Source: Clostridiaceae bacterium
GTDB lineage: Bacteria > Bacillota > Clostridia > Oscillospirales > Acutalibacteraceae
Direction: 5' to 3'
DNA: 64,000 bases
Assembly: GCA_030530095.1 (NCBI GenBank)
Contig: JAUMVO010000010.1
Span: forward strand, 1 to 64,000
Positions 59,337-64,000 of the stretch are shown piece by piece. The first letter of the stretch is position 1; the number at the start of each line of letters is the position of its first letter. Under the pieces are notes generated by a model. That model was not told where the DNA came from, did no database searches, and saw only the letters and a program-made list of their open reading frames with translations. The translations under genes were made by a program, and so were the position numbers.

Positions 59337-61550
59337 ATGTTCAGTCTTTTGAAAGCAATGTGGATTAAATCCAAGGTTAACAACGGCGATGCCGCGACAG
59401 ACTTTTTCAGAACGGTAAAAATTGATAAGGATGTCAAAAGCGCTCAGCTTCACATTACGGCTCACGGCGTATTCGAAGCGTTTATCAACTCGAAGCGTGT
59501 CAGCGACGATGTTCTTATGCCCGGCTGGACTTCCTTTACCAAGCGTCTGAGATATATGACGTACGACGTAACCGATTTGCTCAGACAGGGCAACAACTAC
59601 ATTAAAATCGGCGTCGGCAAGGGCTGGTTCTTTCACAACGTAGACTGCTGGGGAACGGACGAGCTTAAGCACGACGAGTCGGCGCTGACCTGCGCCCTTG
59701 AAATATTCTACACGGACGGAACGAGGGATGAAATCCTCTCCAACCGCGACTGGAAAACCGCGAAGAGCAATATTGTTTACAACAATATCTATAACGGCGA
59801 AACCCTTGACCTCAGACTTAAGGGAATGAAAAAGAGTCCTGCGGTTGAATTCAGCTTTATGAGAAATCAGCTCATCCCATTTGAGGGAGTGCCCATTCGC
59901 GAGCAGGAACGGCTGACAGGCGTTAAGCTTATCGTAACGCCAAAGGGCGAAAAGGTTATCGACTTCGGTCAGGAGATTACTGGCTACGTTGAGTTTTCCG
60001 CAAAAGCGGCAAAGAACAAAAAGATTATAATTAAGCATTTTGAGGTGCTCGATAAGGACGGCAACGTCTATACCGAGAATCTGAGAGGGGCGAAGGCGAC
60101 CTATACCGTAATTTCCGACGGTAAGCCCTTCACCGTCAAGCCGTCGTACACCTTCTACGGCTTCAGATACATTCAGGTAATCGGACTGGGTGACATTAAG
60201 CCGGAAAACTTCACGGCTATAGTTGTACATTCCGAGATGAAGCGCACGGGCTATTTCAACTGCTCGAACGAGCTGCTCGACAAATTTGCTCAGAACGTCG
60301 TCTGGGGCCAGAAGGGTAACTTCCTCGACATCCCCACCGACTGTCCTCAGCGTGACGAGCGTCTCGGCTGGACGGGCGACGCGGCTATGTTCTCGCGTAC
60401 TGCGGCCGTCAATTTTGACGTAAGGGACTTCTTCGACAAGTGGCTTAATGACCTTGAAGCAGACCAGCTTGCCGACGGCTCGGTTCCTCACGTCGTACCG
60501 TATTGCAACGTTTACTGGAGCGGTCCCGACGGGTACAACGCCTCTGCCTGGTCCGACGTTGCGGTTATCGCGCCGTGGGAAATGTACGTCGCATACGGCG
60601 ACAAGAAAATACTTGCCGACCATTATAACGCGATGAAAAAATGGGTCGGTTATATGATAGCGGAATGTGAAAGAAACGGCGGCGGTGAGATTAAGCACCC
60701 ATGGACCGACGGCGGCTACGGCGACTGGCTGAGCCTTGAAAACCTTGAAAGCGAAGAGGCCATCGGCACCACCGACAGAGGCCTTATCGCAACGGCGTTC
60801 TTTATAAACGGCGTCAGAGCACTGATGAAGGTCAACCGTATTCTCGGTTACAAGGACGACAGAGATTACGAAACCATTCTCAACGACGCAATAAGCTTCT
60901 TCAGAAAAACTTATATGAAGAACGGCAAAATGAAGCAGGATACCCAGACTGCCGCGACACTTGCTATAGTTTTCGACATCACCGATAAGCCCGACGTCAC
61001 TATGGCACAGCTTGTTAAAAACGTCAAGAAGCACGGACGCATCACTACGGGATTTGTCGGCACGACCTACCTGCTTTACGCTCTGACTATGGCGGGCGCG
61101 GATAAGCTTGCGGTTGACCTGTTGCTGAGGACGGAGTACCCCTCGTGGCTCTACCCCGTAACCAAGGGCGCAACTACCGTGTGGGAGCGCTGGAACGGCA
61201 TATTCCCCGACGGACGCTTTGCAAACGCGGGAATGAATTCGTTTAACCACTACGCCTACGGAAGCGTGCTTTCATGGATGTTCAGACACCTTGCGGGTAT
61301 CTGTCCCGACGAGGAGAAGCCGGGCTATAAGAATATTACATTCTGCCCCTCCCCCGACAAGAGAATTGAATGGGTTAAGGCGTCGCTGGACACGGTTTGC
61401 GGCGAGGCTGTTTCGTATTACAAAAAGACCAAGGGCGGCTGGGATTTCGAATTCACCGTACCCAAGGGCTCAAAGGCAACTGCCGTTATCTTCGGCAAGG
61501 AATATCAGCTTAAAAAGGGCCTGAATAAAATTTCAGTCAAACAGAAATAA
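59337..61550 (+). CDS. Alpha-L-rhamnosidase, glycoside hydrolase family 78
   Basis: A 737-aa enzyme releasing terminal alpha-L-rhamnose by inversion. N-terminal beta domains (FINSKRVSDDVLMPGWTSFTKRLRYMTYDVTDLL; DFGQEITGYVEF) precede an alpha/alpha barrel with the hallmark DIPTDCPQRDERLGWTGDAAMF, followed by DFFDKWLNDLEADQLADGSVPHVVPY, TVWERWNGIFPDG and MNSFNHYAYGSVLSWMF. No signal peptide. Its product would be metabolised by RhaA/RhaB/RhaD encoded 6 kb away on the other strand. Substrates could be rhamnogalacturonan oligomers, saponins or flavonoid rutinosides. Confidence 0.93.
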   Translation: MFSLLKAMWIKSKVNNGDAATDFFRTVKIDKDVKSAQLHITAHGVFEAFINSKRVSDDVLMPGWTSFTKRLRYMTYDVTDLLRQGNNYIKIGVGKGWFFHNVDCWGTDELKHDESALTCALEIFYTDGTRDEILSNRDWKTAKSNIVYNNIYNGETLDLRLKGMKKSPAVEFSFMRNQLIPFEGVPIREQERLTGVKLIVTPKGEKVIDFGQEITGYVEFSAKAAKNKKIIIKHFEVLDKDGNVYTENLRGAKATYTVISDGKPFTVKPSYTFYGFRYIQVIGLGDIKPENFTAIVVHSEMKRTGYFNCSNELLDKFAQNVVWGQKGNFLDIPTDCPQRDERLGWTGDAAMFSRTAAVNFDVRDFFDKWLNDLEADQLADGSVPHVVPYCNVYWSGPDGYNASAWSDVAVIAPWEMYVAYGDKKILADHYNAMKKWVGYMIAECERNGGGEIKHPWTDGGYGDWLSLENLESEEAIGTTDRGLIATAFFINGVRALMKVNRILGYKDDRDYETILNDAISFFRKTYMKNGKMKQDTQTAATLAIVFDITDKPDVTMAQLVKNVKKHGRITTGFVGTTYLLYALTMAGADKLAVDLLLRTEYPSWLYPVTKGATTVWERWNGIFPDGRFANAGMNSFNHYAYGSVLSWMFRHLAGICPDEEKPGYKNITFCPSPDKRIEWVKASLDTVCGEAVSYYKKTKGGWDFEFTVPKGSKATAVIFGKEYQLKKGLNKISVKQK

Positions 61551-61582
61551 GATGATTCTTAAAACAAAAGGCGGTAACGCTT

Positions 61583-63016
61583 ATGAATAAAACGTCGTTT
61601 TATCTGCTGACCGACTCCCATTACGTATCGAAGAAAAACTGGGTTGAAGGCAATCCGTTCACGTTTCGTGAGCGAAGCGACCAGATAGCGCTGAAAGCCA
61701 CGCCCGAAATACTTGACACGTTTATCGACAAGGTACTTGCCGACAGCGAAACCGACACCGTACTTTTCACGGGCGACAATGTCAACAACTGCGATATGAA
61801 TTCCCATTACGAATTCAGGGAGAGACTTGAAAGGCTTACGGCGGCGGGCAAAAAAGTATATGTAATCTATGCCACTCACGACTACAGCGGCGGCGGCGAG
61901 GACAACAACCGGTTCCAGTCCTGCCGCTATACCGAAACGGGTACCGAGCCGATTGAGTCGATGAACAGGGGCGGTCTTTTCGGTTTCTATTACGATTACG
62001 GTCCGAAGCAGGCGCTGAGCGTCCACCGTGAAAGCGGATCGTATACAGTTAAGCTCGGCGACGGAGTGCGGCTGATTGCAATCGTTGACAACGGCGACGG
62101 CGGCGGATACTGCGGTCTGTTTGAGGACGGCGTGGAATGGCTGAAAAACGAAATCGAAGAAGCTAAGAAAAGCGGAGATTACGTTCTGCTTGCCACACAC
62201 CACCCCGTGCTTCCTCCATGGGAAGTTTACCGCCATCTTGCGGACAACGAAATGTACGGCGGTTACCGTGAACTCTGGAAAATAATGTGCGACAATAACG
62301 TAAGGGTTGTTTTCACGGGTCACACACATATTCAGAACATCCGCAAATACGCCGACGAAAACGGAAGTTGGTTTGTTGACATTTCCACTGTCGCGCTTGC
62401 AAATTCCGCGGGTAAGATGAGGAAAATCTGCGTTGATGCCGAAAGCGGAAACGTAAGCGTAACGAGTATCGGCATCGATACGCTCAACGGTATTGACACG
62501 GGCGGCAAATCCGCTTACGGATATCTGTATCATCTCAATTTCCCCGGTATATGGGAAAAGCTTATTCCGCTTGCGGCAAGTGATTTTGACAGCTTTCTGA
62601 AGCTTGCCGAGGGTTATCTGCCGACAGATAAGCTTAAAAAGCACAAAACTCTCATACGAATGCTGGCAAAAAAGGTGCTTAAGCTTAAACTCTCAACTGC
62701 CGCGAAGCTCGGCAGGGCATGGAAGAAGTTAACCCCTGCAGAAAAGCAGGAGGCAAAGAATAAAAAACTGATTGATGCCGCCTATGAGATTCTCAGGCAC
62801 ATCTTCACGGGCAACGCCCCGTTTACGCCCGATACGACGGAGTATAAGGCACTCGACGGTCTTGCGGCGCGTGCCGACAGAATAGTTAACCGATTTAACA
62901 TAAAGCCCGTAAAGAGCTTAATTCCCGAAGGCTCGTCGCTGAGGGAAATGGCTCAGGATTTTCTGTATAACTGCAGAACGGGCGACGATGATGAAATTAA
63001 ATTCAGCTTAAAATAA
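61583..63016 (+). CDS. Cytoplasmic metallophosphoesterase
   Basis: A 477-aa calcineurin-like phosphoesterase without signal peptide. Seen: LLTDSHYVSKK, LFTGDNVNNCD, ATHDYSGGGEDNNR in place of the usual GNH motif (Asn changed, His kept), LLATHHPVLPPWEVYR and VFTGHTHIQNIRKY. After about residue 300 comes a helical C-terminal region of unknown role. It is 32 nt downstream of GH78, so it may belong to the glycan operon; the substrate is unknown. Confidence 0.78.
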   Translation: MNKTSFYLLTDSHYVSKKNWVEGNPFTFRERSDQIALKATPEILDTFIDKVLADSETDTVLFTGDNVNNCDMNSHYEFRERLERLTAAGKKVYVIYATHDYSGGGEDNNRFQSCRYTETGTEPIESMNRGGLFGFYYDYGPKQALSVHRESGSYTVKLGDGVRLIAIVDNGDGGGYCGLFEDGVEWLKNEIEEAKKSGDYVLLATHHPVLPPWEVYRHLADNEMYGGYRELWKIMCDNNVRVVFTGHTHIQNIRKYADENGSWFVDISTVALANSAGKMRKICVDAESGNVSVTSIGIDTLNGIDTGGKSAYGYLYHLNFPGIWEKLIPLAASDFDSFLKLAEGYLPTDKLKKHKTLIRMLAKKVLKLKLSTAAKLGRAWKKLTPAEKQEAKNKKLIDAAYEILRHIFTGNAPFTPDTTEYKALDGLAARADRIVNRFNIKPVKSLIPEGSSLREMAQDFLYNCRTGDDDEIKFSLK

Positions 63017-63042
63017 TTCTGTGGAAAAGGAGAAAGGGATAA

Positions 63043-63963
63043 ATGAAATGTCCAAAATGCGGCGGCGAAATACCGTTTTACGACTTAAAGCCGAACTGCA
63101 AGCACTGCGGAGTTAATATTCTGTATTATACTCAGGACTATCTGCTTGAACGCGACGCAAAGCGTACCGAGCTTGAATCGGCGGTTTTGCGTATGCTCGT
63201 AGCGAGAGTCAAGGCGGTTTTTATAGGAAGTCTGCCTGCAATATTCAGAATGGTATTTCTCGTCGGCGCAATCTGCGCGATGATGATTCCCTTCTGCTCG
63301 GTCAGCTATAAGCTTCCGTTTTACGGCGAGAGCTTATCGGTCGGACTGATAGGTCTCATAAGCGCGTATTCAGACGGCCTTCTGCTGTCGTTACCGAACT
63401 TCTTCAAGAGTGCGCTTTTTGAAAACGCCACACTCGGCGCTCTTATCGTGACTGCAATTTTTGCAGTTCTGGCAATAGTTGACGTAGTTCTGTTCGTCAT
63501 CTATCTGTTGAGCTTCTTGCGCCCCGATAAGACAGCTAAAATGCTGAGAAACTGCTCGGTTGTCGCCTGCGTTCTCGCGCTCTGCGCTCAGATTGCCGCG
63601 TTCGTCTGTAATTCGGCAATAGTCGCCGACACGCCCTATGCACAGTTCAGTGTCGGCTTCGGAGGCTTTGCGTGCTTTGCTCTTCATCTTATTCTGATAT
63701 TCATTAATGTGAAGATGCTCAGAAAAGGTATTGAGCCGGTTTACCGTGAATTCGACCCGAAACGTAAAGAGCTTCTCAAAAAAGTGAAAGCCGGCGAGGT
63801 CAATCTCGACGATTTGTCGTTGCCGATTTTCGAAAGCGAAGAAGAATACGCAACGAGAATGAAGGAATTCCAGCAGGCAATGGAAGAGGAAGCAGAGGCT
63901 GAGCTTGAAGCTAAGATTCAGGAAAAGGCTAAAAAAGAGGAAGAGGAGGCGAGCGCAAAGTGA
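63043..63963 (+). CDS. Zinc-ribbon polytopic membrane protein
   Basis: A 306-aa protein: a zinc ribbon at the N-terminus (CPKCGGEIPFYDLKPNCKHCG, residues 3-23), four to five transmembrane segments between about 65 and 225, and a charged coiled-coil C-terminal tail (EFQQAMEEEAEAELEAKIQEKAKKEEEE). The function is unknown. Its stop overlaps the start of the next gene, and it is 26 nt after the phosphoesterase, so it is probably cotranscribed. Confidence 0.7.
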   Translation: MKCPKCGGEIPFYDLKPNCKHCGVNILYYTQDYLLERDAKRTELESAVLRMLVARVKAVFIGSLPAIFRMVFLVGAICAMMIPFCSVSYKLPFYGESLSVGLIGLISAYSDGLLLSLPNFFKSALFENATLGALIVTAIFAVLAIVDVVLFVIYLLSFLRPDKTAKMLRNCSVVACVLALCAQIAAFVCNSAIVADTPYAQFSVGFGGFACFALHLILIFINVKMLRKGIEPVYREFDPKRKELLKKVKAGEVNLDDLSLPIFESEEEYATRMKEFQQAMEEEAEAELEAKIQEKAKKEEEEASAK

Positions 63964-64000
63964 AAAAACCGATGAAGATTTTTCTCGGAGTTTTAGGCAT
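63960..64000 (+). CDS. Start of a further gene (cut by the window end)
   Basis: GTG at 63960 overlaps the preceding stop (GTGA) and opens a frame VKKPMKIFLGVLG, with the basic-then-hydrophobic look of a signal peptide or membrane anchor. Only 13 codons are visible, so nothing can be said of its function. Confidence 0.5.
   Translation, partial: MKKPMKIFLGVLG

Noticed and set aside
59316..61250. 644-codon open frame on the minus strand opposite the GH78 gene
   Set aside because: It is a mirror of a well-supported rhamnosidase, has no domain of its own, no ribosome site and an amino-acid composition typical of antisense frames.
1..64000. CRISPR array, phage structural genes, toxin-antitoxin pair, restriction system
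   Set aside because: I found no regularly spaced repeats and no recognisable product of those classes in either strand.

Overview
The window looks like the chromosome of a gut Clostridia/Oscillospirales-type Firmicute, probably an uncultured or MAG lineage. The evidence is a type III glutamine synthetase, a split archaeal-type glutamate synthase, a TnpV-bearing mobile island, a CD1247-type zinc-ribbon protein and a large set of cytoplasmic plant-glycan enzymes. No species can be named from the sequence alone.

Layout. (1) 1-9.8 kb is a nitrogen-assimilation locus. Leftward run glnN (GSIII) and amt. Rightward, from a divergent promoter, run the split glutamate synthase (amidotransferase, FMN/Fe-S, ferredoxin, FAD and GXGXG subunits), a GSI-type glutamine synthetase and an ANTAR antiterminator protein. 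Both divergent transcripts begin with hairpin/terminator leaders, so attenuation controlled by the ANTAR protein is a coherent model. (2) 9.8-23.2 kb is accessory DNA. A tRNA-Arg(ACG) gene on the minus strand is cut in its anticodon loop. Its 3' half lies at 10242-10286 and its 5' half at 23193-23231, and the two halves still pair. The 12.9-kb insert carries an intact tRNA-Arg(ACG) copy at its right end. The insert holds worn conjugative-element genes (VirD4-type coupling protein, integrase C-terminus, DUF2971-like fragment). Nested in it is a compositionally different island (about 11.5-20.4 kb) with a truncated plsC, PrsW, TetR, an inverted truncated cdsA copy, an accessory ftsH-dgk-cdsA operon, an OmpR-type two-component system and a TnpV protein. 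This island is my best candidate for a little-described system: a mobile, two-component-controlled membrane-protein quality-control and phospholipid-recycling module.

(3) 23.4-36.6 kb is mainly housekeeping: nadB-nadC packed directly against araA-araD (araA carries a 2-nt frameshift), divergent TrkH/TrkA and KtrB/KtrA potassium systems, rpsU, a YqeG phosphatase, an aminopeptidase P-like enzyme, efp, a zinc-ribbon protein and a C_GCAxxG_C_C protein. (4) 36.6-64 kb contains a DUF4298-permease fusion, a CapA-like lipoprotein and a long leftward series for plant-sugar catabolism (rhaB-rhaA-rhaD, GH3, GH38, GH3, xylulokinase, fucose-isomerase-like enzyme). From a divergent promoter, a rightward series follows: phosphoesterase, unassigned 509-aa protein, domain-permuted GH3, GH78 rhamnosidase, second phosphoesterase and membrane protein. 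None of the glycosidases has a signal peptide and no sugar transporter or sugar regulator is present, so imported oligosaccharides are probably cleaved in the cytoplasm after uptake by transporters encoded elsewhere. Rhamnose released by GH78 would feed RhaA/RhaB/RhaD, and pentoses would feed AraA/AraD and XylB.
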